A DNA stretch of 13,781 nucleotides from CAVPEW01 sp050247895 (GCA_050247895.1 JBFWTJ010000079.1:1-13781); one strand, 5' to 3'; positions 6,376-13,774 are shown, numbered from the stretch's first letter. Made by a program: numbers and translations. Notes: a model not told the origin generated them from the letters alone.

Positions 6376-7698
6376 ATGTCGCCCCGGGCCCACTTCAAGA
6401 TCTTCGGCATCCCGGTCCGCGTCGAACCCTTCTTCGTGATCGTCGCGGTCCTCTTCGGGCTCCGCTACAACGACATCGAGCTGATCCTGGCCTGGCTCGT
6501 GGTCACGTTCGTGTCGGTCCTGGTCCACGAGATGGGCCACGCGCTGGTCTACCGGGCCTTCGGCGAGCGCTCCGCCATCGTCCTGCACTTCTTCGGCGGC
6601 TTCACCGTGGGATCGGGGCGGGTCGCGCTGTCCAAGGCCCAGCGCATCGCGGTGAGCGTGGCCGGCTCGGCCGCGGCCCTGGTGCTGCTGTGGCTGCCCC
6701 TGCGGGCCCTGGACCGGTCGGACTGGTGGCTCGACCAGCCTCTGTTCGTGCAGGCCCTCGTGACCTTCGGGGCGTTCGTGAACCTGTGGTGGTCGGTGGC
6801 CAACCTGCTGCCGATCCGTCCCCTCGACGGCGGCCACGTGGCCGAGGAACTGCTCGGCCTGGCCCGGGCCCGCTGGCTCTCCATCGGGATCGGCGTGGTC
6901 GCCGCGGTGTGGGCCCTGGCCCACGACCACACCTACGCCGCGATCTTCGCCGGGTTCCTGGCCTTCCTGAACTTCTCCGAGATGCGGGCCCAGGAGCGGG
7001 GCGCCCCGATCGACAACTTCGACGTGTCGGCGCCCGAGCCGACCGGCGCGATCGGCGGCGCACGGCGGCGCCGGCGGGGTCACCTCCACCCCGTGCCCAC
7101 GTCGGCTCCGGACCTGGCCCCGCTGGTCGGGGAGGGCGACGCGGCCCGGCTCCGTTCGCTGGCCTGGTCGGCCCTGCGCGACGGCGACCGCGAGGCGGCG
7201 TCGCGGCTCGGCGCCCGGCTCGGTTCCTCCGACCCCTGGCTCCAGGCCGCGCTGGCCCTCGACGGCGGTCCGGGCGTCGACCTCTACGCCCGGGCCTGGG
7301 AGGCCCATCCCGACGGGCCCCCCTCCCTGGCGGCCACCGAGGTCCTCGGCCGCTCGGGCCACGCCGTGTCCGTCGCCCACCGGCTGCTGGCCCGGGGCGG
7401 GACCGGCAACGGCGCCGCCGCGACGCTCCAGACCCATCTCCACTACGCCGAGTGCTTCGGCCCCGCGGCCGAGGTCGGCGAGGCCGTGTTCGCCGCCGGC
7501 CCGACCAGCCCGGCCCAGACCGCCTTCGAGGTGGCGTGCAGTTGGGCCCGGGCGGGCGACGTCGAACGGGCCCTGCTCTGGCTGGGCCGGGCCGCCGACG
7601 CGGGATTCCGCGCCGAGCGGGTGGTGGACGGCGAGCCCGACCTGCGCACGGTGCGCGCCGATCCCCGCTGGGTCGACCTGCGCCCCCGGCTCGTCTGA
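6376..7698 (+). CDS. M50-family membrane metalloprotease with C-terminal TPR-like domain
   Basis: A 440-residue protein in two halves. Residues 1-200 form a compact site-2-protease-like core: hydrophobic segments near 18-30, 36-55, 90-110, 125-145 and 168-200; the zinc motif HEMGH (His51, Glu52, His55) inside a membrane helix; and NLLPIRPLDGG (143-153), whose Asp151 would be the third zinc ligand. Such enzymes cut proteins within or next to the membrane, often anti-sigma factors or signal peptides; the substrate here is unknown. After an Arg-rich stretch (229-234), about 200 soluble residues follow, helix-rich and Ala-rich with repeats reading like tetratricopeptide units (for example FEVACSWARAGDVERALLWL and the following DAGF). 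It has no PDZ or CBS domain that I can see. It stands alone, divergent from menG and convergent with fadD. Confidence 0.85.
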   Translation: MSPRAHFKIFGIPVRVEPFFVIVAVLFGLRYNDIELILAWLVVTFVSVLVHEMGHALVYRAFGERSAIVLHFFGGFTVGSGRVALSKAQRIAVSVAGSAAALVLLWLPLRALDRSDWWLDQPLFVQALVTFGAFVNLWWSVANLLPIRPLDGGHVAEELLGLARARWLSIGIGVVAAVWALAHDHTYAAIFAGFLAFLNFSEMRAQERGAPIDNFDVSAPEPTGAIGGARRRRRGHLHPVPTSAPDLAPLVGEGDAARLRSLAWSALRDGDREAASRLGARLGSSDPWLQAALALDGGPGVDLYARAWEAHPDGPPSLAATEVLGRSGHAVSVAHRLLARGGTGNGAAATLQTHLHYAECFGPAAEVGEAVFAAGPTSPAQTAFEVACSWARAGDVERALLWLGRAADAGFRAERVVDGEPDLRTVRADPRWVDLRPRLV

Positions 7699-7703
7699 GG
7701 GAT

Positions 7704-7718
7704 CCCGCCCTCGGCGGG
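7704..7718. terminator. Hairpin between convergent M50 gene and fadD, probable bidirectional terminator
   Basis: CCCGCC (7704-7709) pairs perfectly with GGCGGG (7713-7718) around the 3-base loop CTC, five bases after the M50 stop and 17 bases before the fadD stop. It sits in the middle of the 37-base convergent gap. Confidence 0.55.
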
Positions 7719-7735
7719 GCGTGCCCCGGACGGCG

Positions 7736-9382
7736 TCAGGCGCCGGCGGCGAGCGACCGGGCCCAGCGGTAGTCGGCCTTGCCGGCCGGCGAGCGCTGGA
7801 TCTGCTCGACGACGCGGATCTCCTTGGGCAGCTTGAACCGGGCGATCTGCTGGGCGGCGCACTCCAGCAGCTCGGGCGCCCCGACCTGTGCGCCGGCGCG
7901 GAGCTGGACGATGGCAACGACCTCCTCGCCCCAGCGTTCGCTGGGCCGGCCGGCCACGACGACGTCGTACACGTCGGGGTGCCGGGCCAGGGCCTGCTCG
8001 ACCTCCTCGGCGAAGATCTTCTCGCCCCCCGAGTTGATGGTGACCGACTCGCGGCCCAGGACCTCGATCGTGCCGTCGGCCCGGTGGCGGGCCCGGTCGC
8101 CGGGCACGGCGTGGCGCACCCCGTCGATGACCGGGAACGTGCGGGCCGTCTTGTCGGGATCGCCCAGGTAGCCCAGCGGCACGCGGCCCCGCTGGGCCAG
8201 CCAGCCGAGTCCGTCGTGGCCCGGTTCGAGCACGGCGTCGAGATCCTCGCTCACCACGGCCGTACCGGGCCCGGGCCGGAAGGTGCCCGTCGACGCGGCG
8301 GCACCGGCGGCCGACACGTGCGACATCTGGCTGCCGGTCTCCGACGCCCCGAGGGCGTCCATGATCATCAGGGTCGGGAAGCGGGCCAGGAACCGGTCCT
8401 TGATCGACGGGTTGAGGGGCGCACCGCCCGAGACGAGCATGACCAGGGACGACAGGTCGTGCTCGTCGCCCAGCACCTCGGCCTGGTCGACGAGCGGTCG
8501 GCCGAAGGCGTCGCCGACGATGAGCAGGATGTTGACCTCCTCGCGCTCGACCGTGCGCCAGATGTCGATCGGGTCGAGCACGGCGGGGTCGTCGGGGATG
8601 CACACGGTGTTGCCCCAGGCGAAGGCGTTGAACGCCAGCCAGTGGCCGGCGCCGTGCATGAAGGGGGGCGAGGGCAGCAGGCGGGCCCCGCCGCTGGTGG
8701 TGGCCGTGGCCAGGATCTCCTCGAGCGACGACCACTCGACCCCGTCGGCGAAGCGGCGCCCGCCCATGGCCGCGACGAAGGCGTCGGCCTGCCGCCACAG
8801 CACGCCCTTGGGCATGCCGGTGGTGCCGCCGGTGTAGAGCACGTAGAGGTCGTCGGGGCTCCAGGGCCCGGGCGGGCGGGCGTCGTCGGCCGAGGCGAGG
8901 ACGTCCTCGTACCACTCGGCCCCCTCCAGCAGGGGCACGCCGGAGCCGTCGTCGACCTGGATGACGACCTCCAGGTCGGGGAGCTCGTCGCGCACGGCGT
9001 CGAGCACCGCGGCGAAGGGCGAGCCGACGACCACGGCCCGGGCCCGGGCGTCGGCGAGCAGGTACCGCAGCTCGTCGGCCACGTACCGGTAGTTGACGTT
9101 GAAGGGCGCGACCCTGGCCTTGAACGCCCCGAGCATGGCCTCGAGGTACTCGTTGCCGTTGTGCAGGTAGATCCCGAGGTGGTCCTGGCCCGACTCGTGG
9201 CCTGCCAGGCCGTCGCGCTCGCGCTGCACGCCCAGGCCCCGGGCCCGCAGGGCGTTGGCCAGCTGGCGGGTGCGCCGGGTCACCTCGGCGTAGGTGAGGC
9301 GCCGGTCCCGCCAGACGATGCACTCCCGGTCGGGCACCACCGCGCTGACGGCCTCGTGGACCTCTGCCAGGTTCAGCTCCAT
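7736..9382 (-). CDS. Acyl-CoA synthetase, FadD19-like (AMP-forming)
   Basis: A 548-residue adenylate-forming enzyme that activates a carboxylic acid via acyl-AMP to its CoA thioester. The P-loop is YTGGTTGMPKG (about 188-198), the adenine motif is GASETG, the hinge region reads VLGRESVTINSGGEKIFAEEVE, and the C-terminal lysine lies in RSPAGKADYRWA. The stretches VNILLIVGDAFGRPLVD and SGGAPLNPSIKDRF resemble mycobacterial FadD19, which activates cholesterol side chains, so a fatty or steroid acid is likely but not shown. Residues about 52-67 add a charged insertion before HLGIYLHNGNEYLEAML. ATG 9382 is supported by GGAGGAG 10 bases upstream, the best Shine-Dalgarno in the window. It is probably not MenE: length and motifs match the FadD19 group better. 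The maoC-type gene lies just upstream on the same strand. Confidence 0.9.
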   Translation of the reverse strand: MELNLAEVHEAVSAVVPDRECIVWRDRRLTYAEVTRRTRQLANALRARGLGVQRERDGLAGHESGQDHLGIYLHNGNEYLEAMLGAFKARVAPFNVNYRYVADELRYLLADARARAVVVGSPFAAVLDAVRDELPDLEVVIQVDDGSGVPLLEGAEWYEDVLASADDARPPGPWSPDDLYVLYTGGTTGMPKGVLWRQADAFVAAMGGRRFADGVEWSSLEEILATATTSGGARLLPSPPFMHGAGHWLAFNAFAWGNTVCIPDDPAVLDPIDIWRTVEREEVNILLIVGDAFGRPLVDQAEVLGDEHDLSSLVMLVSGGAPLNPSIKDRFLARFPTLMIMDALGASETGSQMSHVSAAGAAASTGTFRPGPGTAVVSEDLDAVLEPGHDGLGWLAQRGRVPLGYLGDPDKTARTFPVIDGVRHAVPGDRARHRADGTIEVLGRESVTINSGGEKIFAEEVEQALARHPDVYDVVVAGRPSERWGEEVVAIVQLRAGAQVGAPELLECAAQQIARFKLPKEIRVVEQIQRSPAGKADYRWARSLAAGA

Positions 9383-9392
9383 CGACCGGGCT

Positions 9393-9399
9393 CTCCTCC
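9393..9399 (-). promoter_or_regulatory. Strong Shine-Dalgarno sequence of fadD
   Basis: GGAGGAG on the minus strand, 10 bases before the ATG. It decides the fadD start and contrasts with the neighbours, most of which have no such site. Confidence 0.75.
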
Positions 9400-9423
9400 G
9401 TCGGTCAGGCCCCGCCGGTCCTG

Positions 9424-9452
9424 ACGCTAACCCTGGGCTGACGGTCTGTCAG
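9424..9452 (-). promoter_or_regulatory. fadD promoter: -35 CTGACA, 17-base spacer, -10 TAGCGT
   Basis: On the minus strand CTGACA (9452-9447) and TAGCGT (9429-9424) are 17 bases apart, the best complete sigma70-type promoter in the window. Transcription should begin near 9417, giving a leader of about 35 bases that contains the Shine-Dalgarno site. The -35 lies in one arm of a perfect inverted repeat CTGAC-N5-GTCAG (9438-9452). Confidence 0.65.
9438..9452. promoter_or_regulatory. Inverted repeat over the fadD -35, candidate operator
   Basis: CTGAC (9438-9442) and GTCAG (9448-9452) are perfectly complementary with 5 bases between. A repressor bound here would cover the -35 box and block fadD. 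Acyl-CoA ligase genes are often under TetR-type repressors, but this motif matches no operator I can name, and no regulator gene is in the window. Confidence 0.35.
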
Positions 9453-9458
9453 ATCTCG

Positions 9459-9917
9459 TCACTCGTAGTAGCGCAGGACGACGTCGGCCACGCAGCTCGG
9501 CTTGTCCGCGCCCTCGACCTCGAAGGTGACGCGCAGCACGGCCTGGGCCCCACCGGCGATGTCGCCGACCTCGACCAGCTCGGCGCCGGCCCGCACGCGG
9601 GATCCCACCGGCACCGGGGCGGGGAAGCGGACCTTCTCGGTCCCGTAGTTCACCCCCAGCTTGACCCCGGTCACCTGGACGATCTCGGCCAGCAGGCCCG
9701 GTCCGAGCGACAGGGTGAGGTAGCCGTGGGCGATGGGCCCGCCGAACGGGCTCTCGGCCTTGGCCCGCTCCACGTCGACGTGGATCCACTGGTGGTCCCC
9801 GGTGGCGTCGGCGAAGAGGTTGACCTGCTCCTGGGTGATCTCGACGTAGCCGGAGTACCCGAGGTGGCTGCCCACGTGGTCCTTGAGCTTCGCGATCCCG
9901 TCGATGGTCGTCGTCAT
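9459..9917 (-). CDS. MaoC-type (R)-specific enoyl-CoA hydratase, HtdZ/Rv0130-like
   Basis: A 152-residue single hot-dog-fold protein that hydrates trans-2-enoyl-CoA to (R)-3-hydroxyacyl-CoA. ITQEQVNLFADATGDHQWIH (27-46) is the hydratase motif with the catalytic pair Asp41 and His46. PIAHGYLTLSL (61-71) and VNYGTEKVRFPAPVPVGSRVRA (about 89-110) match M. tuberculosis Rv0130 closely as I recall that protein, and the length (151 residues there) is the same. It lies 76 bases upstream of the acyl-CoA ligase gene on the same strand; the ligase has its own promoter, but read-through could link them in acyl-chain breakdown or remodelling. ATG 9917 is preceded by TAGGAA, usable either as a -10 box (6 bases) or as an AGGA ribosome-binding site. 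Confidence 0.92.
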   Translation of the reverse strand: MTTTIDGIAKLKDHVGSHLGYSGYVEITQEQVNLFADATGDHQWIHVDVERAKAESPFGGPIAHGYLTLSLGPGLLAEIVQVTGVKLGVNYGTEKVRFPAPVPVGSRVRAGAELVEVGDIAGGAQAVLRVTFEVEGADKPSCVADVVLRYYE

Positions 9918-9923
9918 GCCTGG

Positions 9924-9936
9924 TTCCTAGCAGGAT
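9924..9936. promoter_or_regulatory. Overlapping divergent start signals between the maoC-type gene and the nucleotidyltransferase gene
   Basis: Only 26 bases separate the two divergent start codons (9917 on -, 9944 on +). The core TTCCTAGCAGGAT reads TAGGAA toward the hydratase, 6 bases before its ATG, and CAGGAT toward the nucleotidyltransferase, 7 bases before its ATG. Both fit the leaderless spacing, and both also contain AGGA at 7-8 bases, so they may instead be ribosome-binding sites with promoters inside the opposite genes. Confidence 0.4.
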
Positions 9937-10718
9937 TGGCGTGATGGCCTCCACGCGTGCGGTGGTGCTGGCCGCGGGTGCCGGCACCCGCCTGCGCCCC
10001 CTGACCGACCGGCGCCCCAAGCCGCTCTGCCCGGTGGGGGGCACGCCGCTGGTCGACCTGGCCCTGGCCCGGGCCCGGACCGCGGTGCCCGAGGGCCACG
10101 TGGCGGTCAACGTGCACCACGGGAGGGGGCCGATCGAGGCGCACCTGGCCGGCTCGGGGGTCGAGGTCTCGGTCGAGGAGCGCGAGGCGCTGGGCACCGC
10201 GGGCGCGTTGGGTCGGCTCCGGGACTGGATCGCGGGGGCCGACGTCCTGGTGCTCAACGCCGACACCTGGGCCCCGGGCCCGCTGGGGGACTTCGTGCGG
10301 GGCGGCGACGGGCAGCGGATCCGACTGCTCCTGGCCGGGAGCGATCGCTTCGAGCCGACCAGCCGGGTGGTCGCCGCCCTGATGCCCTGGGCCGAGGTGG
10401 CCCCGCTGCGGGCCGAGCCGAGCGGCCTCTACGAGGTGTCGTGGCGAGCCGCCGCCGCGGCGGGACGGATCGAGGTGGTCCGCCACGACGGCCCGTTCGT
10501 GGACTGCGGCACGCCGGCCCGCTACCTGGCGGCCAACCTGGCCGCCGCCGGGGGTGCCAGCGTGGTCGACCCCGGTGCCCGCTGCGAGGGACGGGTCGAG
10601 CGCAGCGTGGTGTGGCCGGGTGCCTCGGTCCACCGGGCCGAGCACCTGGTCGACGCGGTGCGGGCCGACGGCGGCCTCACGGTCCTGGTCCGCCCGGGGG
10701 GTCCCGGCCCGGCCCGGG

Positions 10719-11785
<1,067 letters not shown>

Positions 11786-11789
<4 letters not shown>

Positions 11790-12514
11790 GGCGCCCCGCC
11801 CGGTCCGCCGGCACCCGGGGCCGGATCGACGGTGCCCTCGAAGGAGCGGTCGACGTGGTGGACCTCGAAGCCGAGCTTCCGGTACAGGGCGACCGCGGCC
11901 TCGTTGTCGGCGTCGGTGTAGAGCATCCCCCAGGCCAGGCCCTGCCGGTGGAGGTGGTCGAGCCCGGCCAGCACCAGCGCCCGGCCCAGGCCGCGGCCGT
12001 GGGCCGCGGGGTGGACGGCGATGACGTAGATCTCGCCCATCGCCGGGTCCCCGTCGAGGGGCGGGTGGACCTTGGTCCACACGAAGCCGTCCACGGTCCC
12101 GTCGGACTCGTGGAGCAGGAACCCGGCCGGGTCGAACCACGGTTCGGCCATCCGGCGCGCCACGTCGCCGGGGGTCCAGCCGCCCTGCTCGGGGTGCTCG
12201 GCGAACGCCGCGTTGTTGACGGCGAGCCAGGCGTCGACGTCCCGGGTGGGGCGGAAGGCGCGCAGCTCGACCGGCCCGGGCGGCGGGGCGGGCAGGGGAC
12301 GGCGCATCTGGAGGAGGTCGCGGCCCTCGACCAGGCCCGCCGCGGCTGCCGCGGCGGCGTCGGCCGCCCGGGGGCCGGTCACCCAGACCTGGACCGGGCC
12401 GCCCCCGTCGGCCGCGATGCGGGCCAGGGCGACGCCGATGGCATCGCTGGCCGTGCCCGGCGCCAGCCGCACGGTCCAGCGGCGCGCGTCACGGGAGACC
12501 TCGACGTCGGTCAT
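11786..12514 (-). CDS. mshD: Mycothiol synthase MshD-like GNAT acetyltransferase
   Basis: A 242-residue protein whose C-terminal GNAT domain strongly recalls MshD, which acetylates Cys-GlcN-Ins with acetyl-CoA in the last step of mycothiol synthesis. Shared stretches are LLQMRRPL (67-74), WLAVNNAAFAEHPEQGGWT (96-114), EPWFDPAGFLL (124-134), FVWTKVHPP (144-152), GEIYVIAVHP (160-169), the acetyl-CoA loop HGRGLGRAL (172-180), and DADNEAAVALYRKLGF (201-216). MshD proteins have two GNAT domains and about 300 residues; here the N-terminal domain is cut to about 75 residues with no visible acetyl-CoA motif. ATG 12514 lies seven bases after a TAGCGT box (leaderless) and no upstream start is evident, so the short form is probably real. 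It is first in a unit with rlmN and divergent from nth. Confidence 0.82.
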
Positions 12515-12521
12515 CGGGGCG

Positions 12522-12527
12522 ACGCTA
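12522..12527 (-). promoter_or_regulatory. -10 box TAGCGT of the mshD-rlmN unit, leaderless start
   Basis: On the minus strand TAGCGT ends 7 bases before the mshD ATG. No -35 element is recognised 16-18 bases upstream. The same hexamer serves pyk and fadD. Confidence 0.55.
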
Positions 12528-12557
12528 CCGGTCGGCCTGCCGGGGCCCGCGGCTGCC

Positions 12558-12563
12558 TAGCAT
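12558..12563 (+). promoter_or_regulatory. -10 box TAGCAT of nth
   Basis: TAGCAT 32 bases before the nth ATG; transcription would begin near 12570, leaving a leader of about 26 bases that holds GGGAG (12580-12584), 11 bases before the ATG. Unlike pyk, menG and mshD, this gene therefore appears to have a leader. No clear -35 element. Confidence 0.5.
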
Positions 12564-12595
12564 CGCCGGGCCGACCACCGGGAGACACGACAGCC

Positions 12596-13246
12596 ATGGC
12601 GCGACCCAGGACCCCCGCGGGGCGGGCGAGACGGACCCACGAGCGGCTGGCCCGCGAGTACCCGGGCACCGCACCCGAGCTGTGCGAGCTCCGCCACGAC
12701 GGCCCGTTCCAGCTCCTGGCGGCCACGATCCTGTCGGCCCAGACGACCGACGTGCGGGTGAACTCGGTGACCCCGGACCTCTTCGCCCGCTACCCGACGC
12801 CCGAGGACCTCGCCGCGGCCGTCCCCGCCGAGCTCGAGGCGATCGTCCGCTCGACCGGCTTCTACAAGAACAAGGCCCGCAGCCTGATCGGCATGGCCAC
12901 GGCGCTGGTCGAGCGCTTCGACGGCGAGGTGCCGTCCCGGATGTCGGACCTGGTGACCATCCCCGGCGTCGGCCGCAAGACGGCCAACGTGGTGCGCAGC
13001 GTGGCGATGGACCTCCCCGGCCTGCCCGTCGACACCCACGTGCTGCGCCTCTCGCGCCTGCTGGGGCTGACCACCGAGACCGATCCGGTGAAGGTCGAGC
13101 TCGAGCTCAACCCGATGCTGCCGGCCGCCGAGCGGGGCGCGTTCTCACTGCGGGTGATCCTCCACGGACGTCGGGTGTGCATCGCGCGGCGTCCGGAGTG
13201 CGCCCGGTGCGTCCTGGCCGACTTCTGCCCGTCGGCGAGCCTCTGA
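12596..13246 (+). CDS. nth: Endonuclease III (Nth), DNA glycosylase/AP lyase
   Basis: A 216-residue base-excision repair enzyme that removes oxidised pyrimidines and cleaves the abasic site by beta-elimination. The helix-hairpin-helix IPGVGRKTANVV (122-133) holds the catalytic Lys128, and VDTHVLRLSRLLGL (145-158) holds the catalytic Asp146. ILSAQTTDVRVN (45-56) is the usual N-terminal motif and STGFYKNKA (86-94) the following one. The [4Fe-4S] loop has the classical spacing C-x6-C-x2-C-x5-C (Cys195, 202, 205, 211). Length and motif order match E. coli Nth (211 residues). ATG 12596 follows a TAGCAT promoter and GGGAG. It is a single-gene unit, divergent from mshD and followed by a terminator-like hairpin. 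Confidence 0.96.
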   Translation: MARPRTPAGRARRTHERLAREYPGTAPELCELRHDGPFQLLAATILSAQTTDVRVNSVTPDLFARYPTPEDLAAAVPAELEAIVRSTGFYKNKARSLIGMATALVERFDGEVPSRMSDLVTIPGVGRKTANVVRSVAMDLPGLPVDTHVLRLSRLLGLTTETDPVKVELELNPMLPAAERGAFSLRVILHGRRVCIARRPECARCVLADFCPSASL

Positions 13247-13263
13247 AGATGTGAACGGCGGAT

Positions 13264-13287
13264 GGCCGGGGGGTTGCCTTCCCGGCC
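13264..13287 (+). terminator. nth terminator hairpin
   Basis: GGCCGGG (13264-13270) pairs perfectly with CCCGGCC (13281-13287), 18 bases after the nth stop. The 10-base loop contains TTGCCT, which is also the best -35 box for the next promoter. There is no T-tract. Confidence 0.55.
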
Positions 13288-13301
13288 GCCACACGTATCC
13301 T
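13274..13301 (+). promoter_or_regulatory. Promoter TTGCCT-16-TATCCT ahead of the structured intergenic RNA
   Basis: -35 TTGCCT (13274-13279) and -10 TATCCT (13296-13301) with a 16-base spacer. Transcription would start near 13308. No credible protein gene lies downstream on this strand, so the product is probably an RNA. The same TATCCT hexamer recurs at 13769-13774. Confidence 0.5.
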
Positions 13302-13307
13302 GTGCCC

Positions 13308-13425
13308 AGCGGCCGGCGCTCAGCGCCAGGCTGCCAACCAGGTTCCCGCCACCTGGTGAGCCTCGTCGGGATCCGCCGCCCGGCGACGCGGTGATGGAGG
13401 GCGCCCATCGGGCGCCCTCGTCATC
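13308..13425 (+). ncRNA. Candidate structured small RNA, about 115 nt
   Basis: Downstream of the TTGCCT/TATCCT promoter, hairpins follow one another without gaps. Hairpin 1 is GGCGC/GCGCC with loop TCA (13315-13327). Hairpin 2 (13328-13363) has an outer stem AGGCT/AGCCT and an inner 7-base stem ACCAGGT/ACCTGGT with the C-rich loop TCCCGCC. Hairpin 3 (13364-13388) has stem CGTCG/CGACG and a C-rich loop region ATCCGCCGCC. A strong final hairpin (13397-13419) would end the transcript. The C-rich loops could pair with G-rich ribosome-binding sites, as proposed for the actinobacterial 6C RNA, but neither loop has six consecutive C, so I do not assign it to 6C. I recognise no riboswitch class. Strand is inferred from the promoter; the other strand would fold similarly. 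Confidence 0.45.
13397..13419. terminator. Strong hairpin GAGGGCGCCC-ATC-GGGCGCCCTC, terminator
   Basis: A perfect 10-base stem (13397-13406 with 13410-13419) around the 3-base loop ATC, the strongest hairpin in the window. Beyond a 2-base bulge, GATG (13393-13396) also pairs with CATC (13422-13425). It would end the candidate small RNA on + and, being symmetrical, could also end the minus-strand gene at 13456-13656. There is no T-tract. Confidence 0.65.
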
Positions 13426-13455
13426 GTGCCCCGGCGCGGAGCCGGTGGCGCGGGG

Positions 13456-13656
13456 TCAGCGCCGACCGACGAGCACGGCCATGCGCCGCGACGCCGCGGC
13501 CAGGTGGCGCTCGACGTCGTAGAGCACTGCGGCGGCATCTTCGCGGGGCGAGGCGCCGAGGCTGTCGGCCAGCTCGGTGACCCGCCGGCTGAGGTCCTCG
13601 ATCGAGCTGGCCAGCGAGGCGAGTACGGCGGGGTCGAGTGGACGGCCGTCGGGCAT
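13456..13656 (-). CDS. Small uncharacterised protein, 66 residues, predicted helical
   Basis: I do not recognise this protein. It starts with ATG at 13656 and reads as two amphipathic helices: about residues 8-33 (VLASLASSIEDLSRRVTELA, with heptad-like spacing of Leu, Ile and Val, a possible short coiled coil) and about 38-64 (ending SRRMAVLVGRR). There are no Cys residues, no signal peptide and no membrane segment. Codon use has the strong third-position G/C preference of the neighbouring genes, which supports a real gene. No Shine-Dalgarno sequence is visible; CAGGCT lies 7 bases before the ATG, similar in placement to the leaderless -10 boxes though with C in place of T at the first position. 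The stop faces the strong hairpin at 13397-13419. Confidence 0.65.
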   Translation of the reverse strand: MPDGRPLDPAVLASLASSIEDLSRRVTELADSLGASPREDAAAVLYDVERHLAAASRRMAVLVGRR

Positions 13657-13768
13657 GGACCCGAGCCTGGCAGATCCCGGGCCGGGCGCGACCGGATCCC
13701 GGGCACGGCCATCTACCGAGCGGTGCCGGCGACCCCGATCTGGTTGGGGAGGCGTGCTCCGGCGCCCG

Positions 13769-13774
13769 TATCCT
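13769..13774 (+). promoter_or_regulatory. -10 box TATCCT at the window end, likely start of a gene outside
   Basis: TATCCT ends exactly 7 bases before the end of the window, so a leaderless gene could begin at or just after 13782. TTGGGG (13744-13749) is a poor -35 with a 19-base spacer. The rest of 13657-13781 shows no gene. Confidence 0.35.

Noticed and set aside
7736..9382. The acyl-CoA ligase as MenE, completing the menaquinone set
   Set aside because: Its length and the stretches around GDAFGRPLVD and SGGAPLNPSIK match the FadD19 group, and it neighbours a MaoC-type hydratase rather than men genes.
13302..13394. 30-codon open frame starting with GTG directly after the TATCCT box
   Set aside because: The GTG lies before the expected transcription start, there is no ribosome-binding site, and the sequence is better explained by paired RNA stems.
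13308..13425. Known riboswitch or tRNA in the nth downstream region
   Set aside because: I find none of the conserved cores of TPP, cobalamin, glycine, SAM, c-di-GMP or ydaO elements and no tRNA T-arm; no gene follows on the same strand for a riboswitch to control.
13262..13522. Open frame of 86 codons on the plus strand through the structured intergenic region
   Set aside because: It runs through two terminator-like hairpins, the promoter and the antisense of the 66-residue gene, and has no start signal or protein-like composition.
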